The translations under genes were made by a program, and so were the position numbers. A stretch of 64,000 nucleotides of DNA. Origin: Fulvia fulva (taxonomy: Eukaryota > Ascomycota > Dothideomycetes > Mycosphaerellales > Mycosphaerellaceae). This document shows, piece after piece, positions 51,438 through 63,102 of this stretch. Numbering within the stretch: position 1 is the stretch's first letter; each line of letters opens with the position of its first letter. The notes under the pieces were generated by a model. It was not told where the DNA came from, searched no databases, and was given only the letters and a program-made list of their open reading frames with translations. The stretch covers positions 1,612,001 to 1,676,000 of the forward strand of contig NC_063015.1 of NCBI RefSeq assembly GCF_020509005.1. Reading direction: 5' to 3'.

Positions 51438-54400
51438 TCAGTCGTAAATTTCGAGCGGAGCCACTGTGTCGATGCTGTAGAGCCAATTACCGCCACGCTC
51501 TTCCTTCTCAAGCCTGCACGAGATGTCAGTTGAAGGTCAAAGTCATGTATCAAGATATTACGTACCAGTCGTAAGGCCAGAGTACGAGGTGGCCTTGGAT
51601 GAGGTTGAGAAGTTCTTCTGCCTCTTCCCTTGGAAGCACATCATCGGGAAGTGGTCTAGCACTGCTCTTGGTCGTGCCGCGGCGTCGACCTTTCCGCGAC
51701 GCTGTAGGGTGTAGACCGGTGCTCGGAGTAGATTGTGTGGCTGTTGTTTCTGACGCCTGGTTGATGTCATCAGAGTATTGAATAGTGCGAGCTTTGCTCA
51801 AGAGGTCATCGTCCTTCTGTGCTGTCTTGTCAGCGTCGTACTGCTGAGCAGCTGCCTTCTCATAGTCGCCAGAGAGTTGCCTTGGTGTCTCTTCATTATG
51901 TTCCAGTGGCGGAGTGCCTAGCTTTGCTGCATCTTTCTCGCTCATAGGCGTGCGGTCAGAAGATGGTACGGCAGTAGGGTCGCTAGATGCTGCTGACGCC
52001 GGGGGTTCAGGAGATTCCTGTCCGCGCATTCCTTTCTCGTGCATCTCCTCGGTGTGAGTCGTGTCCGCCTTCATACCTTTCGTGCCTGGCCGCAGTTTGT
52101 AGGCGAGACCGGACAACATACCTCTCGACTTCAAGCTGCCATCTGGGAAAGAGCCGTCGGTGGGGCTGGACGGAGCAGTGCCGCCAGCACCAGGAGGTCC
52201 AGACTGGCTGGGTGCACCCTGGTCTTTGCGTGGTTCACTCTTGCCGAGGCCCTGCGATTGCATGAAAGCTTCATTTCGCAGATTCCATTCATTGTACTCA
52301 TGCCAACCTTTGACTTCGGAATCGGGCATGCAGTGAAAGACTTTGCGATAGATGTTGGTGTTGTTCTCTGCGACCAGGTGCCATATGTCTCTGTAGAAGC
52401 CGAACGCAATGGGGTCAGTCATGCAGTCTTCATGCACATCGGGGCGACGCAGAGAGCGCGTTAATGAGTCCAGAGCCCTCTTAGAGCTTTGGGACATGCC
52501 ACGCTTAAGTGGTGGACCTCCAATATCGGTGTCGTCAAGAGCTGGCAGCTCAGGTAGCGTCGAACGGGTCGGCAGGCCAAGATGATGTGTCTCCAAGCGT
52601 TCTGTGGGCCAGGGAGGACGAGCGGGAGGTTCAAGTTTCCGCTCTCTACTCTCGCTGCGTTGCCGGGATAAGTCTTCCTGCTGACGATCCTCGAGACGTC
52701 TCGTGTCTGGTGCATCTTTCTTCAGGAACACCTCACGGCCGTGTTCATCGATGAAGGTGTCCCTTAAACCATTGTCGCCTGCTTCAACAAGCTGTTTCAT
52801 ATTGTCGAAGCCATAACCTGCAACGTCAAGCTCATGCTCGTGGGCTTTTTTGGCACGTGCGTGGTGGTCCACATTTTGCGCTTCGCTGGAAGGGGTCCGT
52901 GTATTGCCGGCCGCTTCATTAGATGCCGCCTTCCTTCCAGCAAAGCCAGGCGCTGTCGCCTCAAGATTATGTATATTGATGGCAGATGCAAGGGGAGTCT
53001 GGGGCGGCGTCTCGAAGTACTCCTTTGACGGGGTGAAGTGGTCGTCCCGGTAGATGCGTTGCATCTCGGCATCTTGATCTTCCCGCTCTGCAGCAGCTTG
53101 CTCGCGACGATAGATCGCATCTACATCAATACCAAGGTGCTCTCGCATCAGGCGTTTTCGCAAGGTGTGCGGGAACTCGCCAACTTCATAAGGCTCACCT
53201 CCCATAAAACTCGGCAACATGCAGGTATCGGTGACTATAGAAGCAACCTCGGAATCGCGAGACCCCAGCATGGACCTCTCGTTGATGTTGGCAGACCCGA
53301 TGATGACGTGTCTGTCGTCCACGATCATGCATTTCGCGTGGATGTAGAGTTGCTCCGTTGTAAGGCATTTCTGAGGCCCAATCTTGCCCCACTGCCGCAG
53401 AGAGTAAAATCGAACGTAGTCATGGGGATTGACCCCTGCATTCGTCAAGCGCTGGAAGATGGATGATTCACCCCGGCAAATGCTCCTGAATTGGCACTGC
53501 ATGATCAATCTCACACTTGTACCATCCTGGGCGTCGACGCTATTCTGGAACCCCGGCATGAGCGGAACGACGAGGCATATCTGCCATTGCTCGCCATTCT
53601 CATGCGCTCGAATCGCGCGCTCCACAATCGCATCGCCAATGGTATTGTGAATGACGACGTTATTGACCTGGCAGCTGGTTATGAAGAACTGGTTCTCCAC
53701 ATAGACGAAGTGCTCGGAGGTCTTGATCAAGTTGACGTAGGCTGTCATGATGCTGTGCTCTACCCTTTTGGGGGTACCGATGGACCAGTCGCTAGCAGAA
53801 CGCAAGATTTGGACCTGGCAAGTGCCGGTCATGCCGAGCCTGTCGAGCTCTTCTTGGTCATACTCGGGTGGCGGCATCAGCACGGGCGTGGGACGTGAAG
53901 CGACACGCTGTCGCAAAATATAGTTCCACCTCTGAACGAAATGCCGACCAACGTCTCGGGCTGGCTGTCCCACTATCTGCATTGCAATGTCGTGCCACGG
54001 CATCCTCGGGACTTTGGTCCTGTCGTACATCTCCTCGTAAGGCCTGTCAAGCTGATAGAAGTCCTGTACTCTAGGATTGGAGTAGTCCTTTCCGGGCCAT
54101 ACTTGGCAATGGTCAGAGTCCTTGGGCACGTTGTGATCAAGTTCGAACCCAGTGAGCTTGTCGTCTGTGAGCGTATGGCAGGGTTCATCCCATCGACCGA
54201 AGCAAAGGTCGACACCACCAACAAACGCCATCATGTTATCCACAACCACCAGCTTTTCGTGATGAGCCCAGAAGAACTGATTCTGTCTGAACTGGTTGGG
54301 CGAACGTTGTACACAGATGTTCGGATGAAGGTCGAGCAGGCTGCCCTTCGTGTACTCAGAGTCAATCGGGATGGCAGATTCGACGTTTCGGTAAACAATG

Positions 54401-57096
54401 ACAAAGATCTTGACGCCTTCCTCCGCCTTGCGACGGAGCAGGCGGTCTAAGCGCCACTTCTGGCTGATGGCTGCAGGTCGACGCATGTAAAGCTCAGGAC
54501 TAAGCCACCAGTCATGGATGTAGACAAGGTCCTTCGCATTATCGATCGCTCTCGAGACTTGCCACATGTGATCTCTGCCGTCCACGAGCCATCGCGCCCA
54601 GACGTTGTTACGGACCGGCGCAAAGCTATTGAATCGCTGCTTCTGAGACCATACAGTCGCGGTCGCCATGGAGGTCAAAGACTCCCTCCATTGGTTGTAA
54701 TGCTTCTCATCACGGGCATACAGCTTGAGCTTCCGTTCCGCGTTGTAGACCTGTAACATGTGGGCCTTCTTCGTCGGCTTCGCATTCTCTTTGGCTATCT
54801 TGGCCATGTCTTGAGTCGTCTTCTGGTCAAGTATGCGCTGCTTTGGCTTCTCGACGGCAAAGTCACTGTCCACCAGAAAGACGTCGTACGGGATCAGAGA
54901 CTCTGGGCCATCCACACAGACAACGTAGCTGTGTCGTACCAAGAACCATCGCCGCTTGTGACGTTCTTTGAATTCGCTCACTGCACTACTACGCCCAAGT
55001 TGTTGTAACTTTCGTCGCATCTCAAGGTGCCTCCTAGAAGCAATTTGGAGCAGACCCTGCTTGCCTTGGTAGCCACTCTCCGCAGATAGACGAATTGCCA
55101 TAGCGGACACTTCAAGAAATTTGCATAACCGCGTGCTGTCCGGCCGGAAGATCAGCCAGCGTATCATCTGCTGCAGATATGTCTCCAGTTTCTGGCGGCA
55201 TCTTTCCGCATACATCTCCTTTTGCCTTGTGGTCAAAGTATCTGGATCCACAGATGTATTGCCGATTTCACCGGTGCTTTGCCTTCTAGGCGCAAAGAAC
55301 GACGAGTTGGCCCTCCTATGGCCGATAGGTTTATTCGCGTTGGTATTAGCTTCGGTCTCGGCGTCCAGATAGCCAGGCGTCGCTGGTGTTTGCACTTCTG
55401 CCTCCTCTACATCATCCTGAAGCTGATCCATAAGCCCTCGCATGCTTCGTGCGATGGGCACCACACTCCTGGGGAAGCGCGGCTGTTTTGCCTTCATCTT
55501 GTCGCTATGCATGAAGTGCTTCGTCTTCTCAGTCACGTTCCGAGCCTTGTATTTATAATGCAATTGAACGAAATCTCCGACCGATCGGTAAATGGTCCAT
55601 TGCATTCGTGCTGGTCCATTCCCATACTCAAGATCAATCCGATAGATGTAGTCTCTGTCTCCATCCTTACCATCGGTCTTGGCCTTGACTTCCGGTATGG
55701 TGATCTTCAATTGCTCTAGTAGAACGGGAACCTTTCGATGCTCATTCTGGTCTCGTTGGAACATGCTTGCGAAGATGAGCGCTGCAGGTGCTCCAGCAAG
55801 TAGTTCAGCCATCAGCTGAGCCGATTTCTGATGGTCCACCTTCGTTCGCTCGTTCGTTTTCCGTTGACCAAGCATTTTCAAACCAGCCTTCACCTGTCGC
55901 CATTTCTGAGCACTTGAGCTCTGTTGCCTGACTGCGCCTTGTCGAAATGGTGAACTGTTACTATCCGTTCCACCAATGCCTGTGACTCGGCGGAAGGCTC
56001 CAGGTCGCTTGCTCTCGGTGATGTCCTGTCCTTCAGTCTTTTGAGCGTAGCTTAGCCCGCGAGCGTGCTCAAGACCTCTCCGCCAGGCGGTACGTATCTT
56101 GTCCCTGCCCTCATCTTCTGACATGCCAGCTCTGCCATCCTCGTCCGCCTCCGAGAAGGTTGCTCTCCTGGATGCGGGTGGTCGACTACTGGAGGCTACT
56201 GCCATTGAGTGCTCACGCATGAAGGATGCGAACCGGGACTGCCTGGGTGTTGTTGGCTGAGAGTCTCCACCACTGTGACCCGGCCTCCTGCTCTTTCGTC
56301 GTCTCTTTGGCCGGAGGCCGTCCACCTGCTCGGCCTCAGAAGAATCTTGGTCGGCGTCCGTTCCAGACTCCACTGCTTCGGTCGGTATATGGTACATGGG
56401 CTCGCTCCGCTCGGATTGTGGAGATAGCGCAGCATTTGGCGTGGAGACTCCTGTAGCAGTGCTTCCATTTCGCCCGTGCCCACCAAAACCACCAGGTGGA
56501 TGTGCCAGTGATCGGAGTTTCATGAAGAAAGAACCTGAGCCCTGCCTGTCCTTGAAGTCGAGTTGATCCTCCTGCTGCTCGTCGCCTTCTATCGTTGCGC
56601 TTTTGGCCAGAGGTGTCGGGCCTGCCTCTTCTTTCGTGCCTCGATCAAACTGCACACTTCGTCGCTCTGTTGGCGTGGCGCTGCCTGGGACTGGAACTCT
56701 CCTCCTCCCTAGCCCTCCCGGCGACGCTTCATGATCGCTCCCATTCCGCATGCCAGACGGCGGGAAAGCGGATGTCGTCGGCGAAGGTCCTGTAGAGCCG
56801 GGGCTGGCGTGGAAAGGAAATGCGCCCGGCGAAGGCGGCGGAAACTGAATGGCAGGTGGTAGATCAAGCTTGGAGCCAGTGTTGACACGAAGTGGCCCTG
56901 TCGGTACCGGCGGTAACTCCCCGTCGTTGATTATGCTGCTCTCCTGCTTGGTCCGTGAGGATGATGAGGCATATCCATTTGTCTTCATGTCTCCTTTCTG
57001 TTGCTGCAGAGGCACATTGCCATGAGGCGAAACGTCCCTTGTCTTGTCCATAGGGGAGACTTGGTCGTCCCTGGACATCATCATCGTCGCTGCCAT
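51438..57096 (-). CDS. Phospholipase D (Spo14/PLD1 type, PX-PH)
   Basis: Two exons on the minus strand: 57096-51566 and 51513-51438, giving 1868 aa. The 52-nt intron (GTACGT...GTGCAG) replaces a spurious end with LEKEERGGNWLYSIDTVAPL and EIYD, the usual PLD C-terminus. The enzyme hydrolyses phosphatidylcholine to phosphatidic acid at membranes. About 430 disordered residues lead into a PX domain near residue 495 (RMQWTIYRSVGDFVQLHYKY) and a PH domain near 705-800 (KRRWFLVRHSYVVCVDG). The two catalytic HKD motifs are HHEKLVVVDN near 944 and IHAKCMIVDD near 1250, each followed by the conserved Gly (FVGGVDL, IIGSANINERS). A long disordered insertion lies between the second catalytic lobe and the C-terminus. 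Both HKD motifs are intact. Confidence 0.93.
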
Positions 57097-57169
57097 GTTG
57101 TCTAGAACCTATCCTCCTATGTCCGCCAGCGCCTGCTCCCTTTCCCTCTCTGCAAGCGCGTCTCAGTGT

Positions 57170-57205
57170 CCGTTGCTGTTGCTGTTGCTGTCGCTGTCGC
57201 TCTTC
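57170..57205 (+). repeat. Short GTTGCT/GTCGCT hexanucleotide repeat
   Basis: A run of six-base units, GTTGCT three times then GTCGCT twice, about 75-110 bp upstream of the PLD start codon. It is probably transcribed in its 5' UTR. Confidence 0.7.
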
Positions 57206-58865
57206 GTTTCTCGGCGATATCGGCTGCGATGATGTACTTAAGCTCCATGGCGCCGGGGTCCCGGCATGCTGTCAATCCTGTTTCTAGTTTCTACAGCTTT
57301 CATGTACGTGCACATGTCGCAGCGTGCGCAGTCAACGTCAACGTCCACTTTAGTGGAACAACGCGCTCTGGAAGCGCGATTAGCGGGCCCCACATCAAAT
57401 CTGGTCGAGGATCGCTTCAAGGTGCGTCCGACCTGAATGCTCCTCAATGTCAACCTCGTGTCGCACAGTTCCGTCATCATGGGAAACATCCAGGAGACAG
57501 TTTCGCCGAGACGATGCGATGTTCGACGATGGCAGACCTCTTCAGGGCCGGCAGATACTACTGTACGTCACATGTGACGAACACTTCACAGGCTCAGAGC
57601 TCCTCCAGCCAAGCACGACTAGCACACTCGACGACACGCGCACATCCGATTGGCAGCTACGACATCGAACATCCTCATGGCCAGAATCATGAAGTCTTCA
57701 GCTCTCCAAGTGAACCAAGTCACCTGACCTGCTCCAAAGATGGCCAGTACATGCTCATGATGTCCCTACATATGTGGTGGCTTGGCAGGGAGCAGAAGAG
57801 ACCTGCTTTTAGCAGCCGTGTCGGCCAACCTGTTCTGTACAGATATACCTTATGCCTCTGGATGGGACAGCCAGGCTTGGCCTTCGGATCTTCATGCAAA
57901 TTGCCTGCTACGCGAGCAGCGGATGTTATGCTGCAGGCAGATTCATGACGGCGATCAAGGTGACGACTTTGTCACGGCCGTCACGAGCCATCACGATATT
58001 TCCAGCTCATCCGAGAGGGAGGCCGACTACTACCCGGGTCAGTGCGTTGAGCAAGCCGCAAGCAGGTACCACGAAGGTACGGGCGCAACCGCGAGCCCTC
58101 TATTTACTGTCGGCATGAACGACGTCCAGGCACGCTGGCTGCGTTTGCAGTGCGCACATTGTGCCCGTTACAGCCTGCTGTCAAGCATGACATGTGCTTA
58201 CGCCTAGCTGGGCGAAGTCCAGGCAACGTCGGTGTCTTCCATGAACGACTCGCCGTGGAAAGTCAGCTGTCATATCTTCCATCCGCGGCGGAGTCCACAG
58301 TCCTGGATTGCACAGCTTTCTAAAGCATTCATTAAAAGCCAGGATTGTTTCAGCAAGGTTCTGTTAAACGGTTGTGGTCGCCAGATCCTAGGACAAAGTT
58401 CTCGTCCACGTATGAGGTGTAACCTTATTTTCTACCTGCCCTCCTTGGCGGCGTGCAGCCGTGCAGTCGACAGCACGATGCTGCTTCCTCGCAATCATGC
58501 AGGCTCAGGAATTGGTCCTTTATCGAGACTAGTATAATGCTCAGTCTATGTTCAACATCACAAATCCAGATACATGCGAAACCTCGTTGTCACCGACATG
58601 TCAGTTCTCAACAGCCTGTGGTCTTTCAGGACTTCTAGAAGCAAGCCATCTGAGACGAACAAGAATGGAACGGAGTCAGCTTACACTTGTCTCAGAGGCT
58701 ATGCCGGAGGCTCCGTGCATGAGGATGCGCTCGCATCACAACCGGGGCCTACCTACGCTTTCCCGAGTCAACGCATTCTAGACAGTCGAACGAGGACGTG
58801 ACCACTGAGCATGGCAAGTCACAGACAGGGAGGTTGACAGCTTGGCTTCTTGATGAGTGCCCTGC

Positions 58866-58871
58866 TATAAA
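58866..58871 (+). promoter_or_regulatory. TATA box of the RGG-protein gene
   Basis: TATAAA lies 120 bp upstream of the start codon at 58991, in a suitable position for a fungal TATA promoter. It is followed by a CA-rich leader free of ATG in the main frame. Confidence 0.5.
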
Positions 58872-58990
58872 GACCTCTTCCAGCTGCCAACGAGAGAAAC
58901 CATCAGCACAGCACAGCACTTCTCGCAACACTCATTTGAATCAATACAACACAACACAGCAAACCACTTGCCCACCCATCCACCATTATC

Positions 58991-59650
58991 ATGCAAATTT
59001 TTACAGTTGCAGCAGCCCTCTTCGTGGCAATGTACGCTCAGCCCATTCTCACCGACCCCAACATCAGAGACTAACATCATCACCTGACAGTGCCGGCGCC
59101 ACAGAGCAAAGCGAACAAGCCAACCGAGGCGAGCTCAGCTGGGGCGGCGGACGCTACCGACCACAGCGTGGTGGCGGCCGTGGCAACTTCCCCTACGGAG
59201 GTCGTGGCGGAGGTCGTGGCGGTCGTGGTCGCGGCCGTGGTCGTCGCTACGACGGCCGCAACTTCGACCCAAATGACGGGGTCCGTGATTATGGATTACG
59301 GGACTCTTGCACTTGCAGCGTCAACGGCGTTGTCGATCCTGATGTTGCTCGTGCCGCTTGCAACGACTTAAAGCAGACTTGGGACAACCTCGACTTCGAT
59401 GAGGGCAGTGGAGCCGTAAGCATCACTGCGGATCATGTTGGTAGTGCACTTTTGCTAACACAACGTGTCCCTGCAGTGCTACGACGACAACAGCATTGGT
59501 CTCGAGAAACGTGGTTGGGGCGCTGCTTGCCAGAACAATGGCCCAGCCTATGACCAGTATAACCCGGCGTACGTTACGTCTAACTGCGATCCAAAGTCTC
59601 CGCAGGACTACAATGTTGATGATGATGACTACGATGATTACTGGAACTAG
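58991..59650 (+). CDS. Small secreted RGG-rich, cysteine-containing protein
   Basis: Three exons, 58991-59031, 59091-59415 and 59477-59650, giving 179 aa. The introns are 59 and 61 nt. Intron 1 has a CTAAC branch point and joins the signal peptide MQIFTVAAALFVAIAGA to the mature chain. The mature protein begins with a Gly/Arg block (WGGGRYRPQRGGGRGNFPYG, then eight or more RGG/RG repeats to about residue 70). A conserved-looking domain with six cysteines follows (SCTCSVNGV, AAC, CYDDNSIG, AACQNN, SNCDP). An EKR Kex2-like site lies after the fourth cysteine. The tail is acidic (DDDDYDDYW). RGG repeats are usual in RNA-binding proteins and rare in secreted ones. Family unknown; a surface or host-interaction role would be a guess. 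Confidence 0.7.
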
Positions 59651-60327
59651 ATGCGTCGCATCGTAGTGCCCTGGTGGCCATTGACGATGGTGATGGAGGA
59701 CAAGGGGAAGTTGGGCGCTGTGGCACTCATTTGAAAGTAGATAGACAGCCTGAAGCTCTTTGGAGAAAATTGCTGATCGTGGCGTTCTCGGGGGATCGTG
59801 TACAACAACTGCACTACCGATCTTTTGATTTGGGAAAAGGAAATTTTGTTCTCCTTGACTTGTCTCTTGTCTTCATTGTGGTACCTGCTCGCGACGCCAC
59901 GGCCAGGTGAGCTGTGACTGGACTCGCGAAAGTGGGACGACGAACATTAAGAGCTTTGGAGTCCTCACTTATGTACCGCGATCAGAGAGCACAATTATGG
60001 AATGATTTGCCGTGTGGCGGTAGAACACGGTGTGTCGCTCTCGGCCGCACAAGCCTTGGTATCTAAATACACAGTACAGACCATGCTGGTCGAAGATCAG
60101 TCCCGCTATTGGTATGCTTTCAAACTTCCGTGCTGCAGTGTAAATCAGATGAGCGCTTTTCAGGAATACTCGCTTAGGATCAGAACTCCGTAATGTCGTA
60201 TGTGGGATGCCGTGGATCGTAAATGAATGGCATGAGTCGTCGTTGTACTCCAGTGTTTTTCAGCTCAATGTGCCATGAAGTGGCTGTTGCCGCCGAGGAC
60301 TTGTGAGCTGATAAAGACATGAACCAC
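59651..60327. other. Intergenic region between convergent genes
   Basis: Three-prime flanks of the RGG protein and the dsRBD protein. A 78-codon frame at 59674-59910 has no features of a gene. Confidence 0.35.
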
Positions 60328-61919
60328 TCATATCAGAGATTGCCTGCTTTGCTCAATCTTGTCGAGTAGTCTCAACAGCTCGCGACAGCACTCCTCCTTT
60401 GCGGGTTTCTTGCCGAAGACTGGGCCAACTTTACAGACCTCGCCAGCGAGTCTCGGCTCCCTGTTCGCATCGTTGGGATTGAATGTTGCGCACATGTTCA
60501 CAAAGGAGCCGTCCAGCTGTTGAGTTGGGAATGCTGGCTGCGTGAAGCCGAGACGCAAGGCTGCATCATGGACTTGCTGAGCGAGTGACCTGTTGGTGAG
60601 GACTTGAGGTGGTTGGACCTCAAGCTGCTTTACACTCTGCGTGAGGCCAGTGTCGCCAGGGCCGGGACTTGTGGAGAACCCGTCGGACTTACGTCGCTTG
60701 GTGCCGTGGTCGAGCTTGCCTTCTTGTCGAAGCCATTGTACAGCCTCCATGGCTGCCACCTTTTTGGCTTCGTTCTTTCTACCGAACGGGCCCATGCCGT
60801 ATCCAAAGGGTGTTAACGGACTACCCTTGAATCTCACCGTGCAGAACCAAGGACCCATGCTAGGGTGCACCCCCGACGGCCCATACTCTGGAGTCGGAAG
60901 TTGCTTTGTCTGCAAGTAGCCTGCTGGCAGTCAGTACGTTCTCAGTCCGTCACGCAGTCGTTGGACGCGCCAGAACACTTACTATTGAGTATGCCTATCC
61001 AGTTCTCGTCTTCGAAGCCTTTTGGAGTCAATGACAGAATGTCCTTCTGGCCAGAGCTCTTACGCTTCTTGAGGTTACCGTAAGCTTCGAGCTTGCTCAA
61101 GTTCTCCTTGCAGCTAGCCTCCTTTGCGTCCTTCTTGGATGCATAGGGTCCGACTTCGCCAAGAAGCTCGTTGTTGACCTTTAGCCACGCCCAGAACCGG
61201 CCTTTCTCCTTCTCGCGAAAGTCGAACTCGATCTTCAACCCACGTTCATCAGCCGCCATCTGGAACTCGGAGCTGTACTTTCCATTGTTCCCACTGAATC
61301 GCCGAGCAACACCTTTGGGAGGAGGTGGAGTATACGGGTAGGCTTTCTCGTACTCTGCCATACTTTGGAGGCCTTCCAGTGGTCCAGACTCGAATTCAGA
61401 CGGGTCTTCTTCCTCCAGGTAGTCATCGGGATGAGTCAAGCCCAGATCGTGGCCGCCTCCACGAAGCATGTCGAGATCTGCACAAGCCAATTGAACCGAT
61501 GGTGGTGGCATGTTGTCATCCACAGGAAGGCAGTCTTGTTGTGTTGGTGGATGTTGGTCTCTCCTGGTGGTGGTCACAGAATATGCTTGGTCGAGTTTGT
61601 TCTGCGCGGTGCTTTCCAGTGTGGAAGGAGAGGAGTCTATCTCTATCTGGACAGGTCGAAGTCCTTTTGTGGACTTCTGCCTCTTCGCACGTGAAGACGA
61701 ATCTAGAGTCTCGTGATGCACATGTGCGCGAGGTCGTTTTTGAGGATTGATCACGTTGCACGTTGTCTGTGTCCGCACTTCTTCCGGCCCTTCTGCAGTA
61801 GCGGCCTCACGCACCCTCTCTTTTGCAACGACCCGTTGCTGGGACGATGCAAACTGTGCAGAGGAGGCTGGGACCAATCGAACATCTTGCTGCACGAGCA
61901 ACGACGACAAGGGGTCCAT
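60328..61919 (-). CDS. Protein with two to three dsRNA-binding-like domains
   Basis: Two exons on the minus strand: 61919-60983 and 60920-60328, giving 509 aa. The 62-nt intron (GTAAGT...CAGCAG) joins ENWIGILN to SYLQTKQLPTPEYG. The N-terminal 200 residues are disordered, with a possible nuclear signal (PQKRPRAH, RAKRQK). Three dsRBD-like units can be read. The first is YSSEFQMAADERGLKIEF through GPYASKKDAKEASCKENL. The second, the clearest, is NWIGILNSYLQTKQLPTPEY through GRKNEAKKVAAMEAVQWL. The third is LAQQVHDAALRLGFTQPAFP through KPAKEECCRELLRLL. No nuclease, deaminase or helicase domain is present. It could be an accessory dsRNA-binding protein; a link to RNA silencing is a guess. Confidence 0.65.
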
Positions 61920-63102
61920 ATTCACGAAATGGGTGCCCGAGCTCGCCGGAAGGCAGCAGAAAGTCTCAGGCGCGAAATTCACGCGACCAAACGCGTCGCG
62001 TGAGAACCTGGAAGTGTCTTCTTTTTGTGGTGAGAAACGGTAGCAGCAGAGTATTACTCACGATGATGTGCCAATCGCATTGAAACCACACATCCAGTCC
62101 TAGGCAACCCTCGCATCGCCAGCGCTCTATCAAGGCAACAGGAGAGGTCCATGTGATCAAGAGCTTGGCAGAAGAGACCCGGGAAAGTGCGCTCGGCAGT
62201 GTCTGGCAGGCACACGCATAGCCTCGCGTGCCTCGTAGTCGGAAGCAGTGTGATCCTGTCCGGGTAGCACGCGTGATGATAACCCGAGTGCATATCGCAG
62301 CGGTCAGCTGTGGCACCGGACTGACAGCATAGACAAAAGCAGAACGATCGCTAAGAAGCACTGGCGTTGCTGGAGGCTGATGAACACACCAGCATGAAGA
62401 TTACGCTCTACGCAACAGCCTCAGGAAACAGGACCGAGTCGCTCACGCCGCATGTCGAGGTCCAATAGCAAGTACGACACGCTCGCAGATCGTGTGAGTT
62501 GTCGTCATCCCTTCGAGAGATGGCATTCATGACAAGCCGGCAGTGTCGAATACGCATTGAAGAGACATGAACGTGGCGAAGTGACGGAAGACAGAAGGTG
62601 ATGGTATATATCAATAGGCGAAGCATTGTCATACTCATAACCTATAAGTCATGAGCGCTCTTGTTATTATGATGCAAGCCTTACAGGGATTAGCGCGACA
62701 GCGAACCAGCCGAACAGCCATCGTCAACGTCACCCTCCTCCACCTCAGAGCCTGCTTCCACAGTTTTTTGCCGTCATGATGGAACACGGTAGCTAACTCA
62801 TTGGCACGCCCACCAAATGTTGGCGCCCAAGCTGATCAAAGAAGCTGGAGCTTCTTTGTGTGGATGCCATCGCATGCCGTCAGTCCGCCCATGCGTACGG
62901 CATTGTGCCACCTGTGCCATATGACGCAAGCATGAACGATGTGGAACACGACATCTAGGCATGGCCGCGTGCCATACATATGTATGCTGTCACGTGGCTG
63001 TCCGAGTCTTGTTGGACGACGCCCTTTCCCTTGCTGTAAACGAGTCTTTTTTTTTCGCTAGAACGATCAATACCTTTCTTGGGATATACCGAACAGCACA
63101 GC
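61920..63102. other. Intergenic region between divergent genes
   Basis: Promoter of the dsRBD-like gene and of the partial gene at the right edge. No gene or structural RNA was recognised. A run of T (63047-63056) lies about 50 bp upstream of the next start. Confidence 0.35.

Larger units (their letters stand above)
57097..58990. other. Long intergenic region between divergent genes
   Basis: Promoters of phospholipase D and of the RGG protein gene. A 260-codon plus frame (57166-57948) begins inside the PLD 5' flank, has no domain, and is not annotated. The last 130 bp hold a TATA box and a CA-rich leader. Confidence 0.35.

Noticed and set aside
51550..51565. End of phospholipase D as the unspliced frame
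   Set aside because: The frame ends just past a GTACGT donor. Splicing to 51513 supplies the conserved C-terminal segment ending in PLEIYD.
57166..57948. 260-codon plus-strand frame upstream of the RGG gene
   Set aside because: It begins in a hexanucleotide repeat in the PLD 5' flank, has random-looking composition and no recognisable motif.
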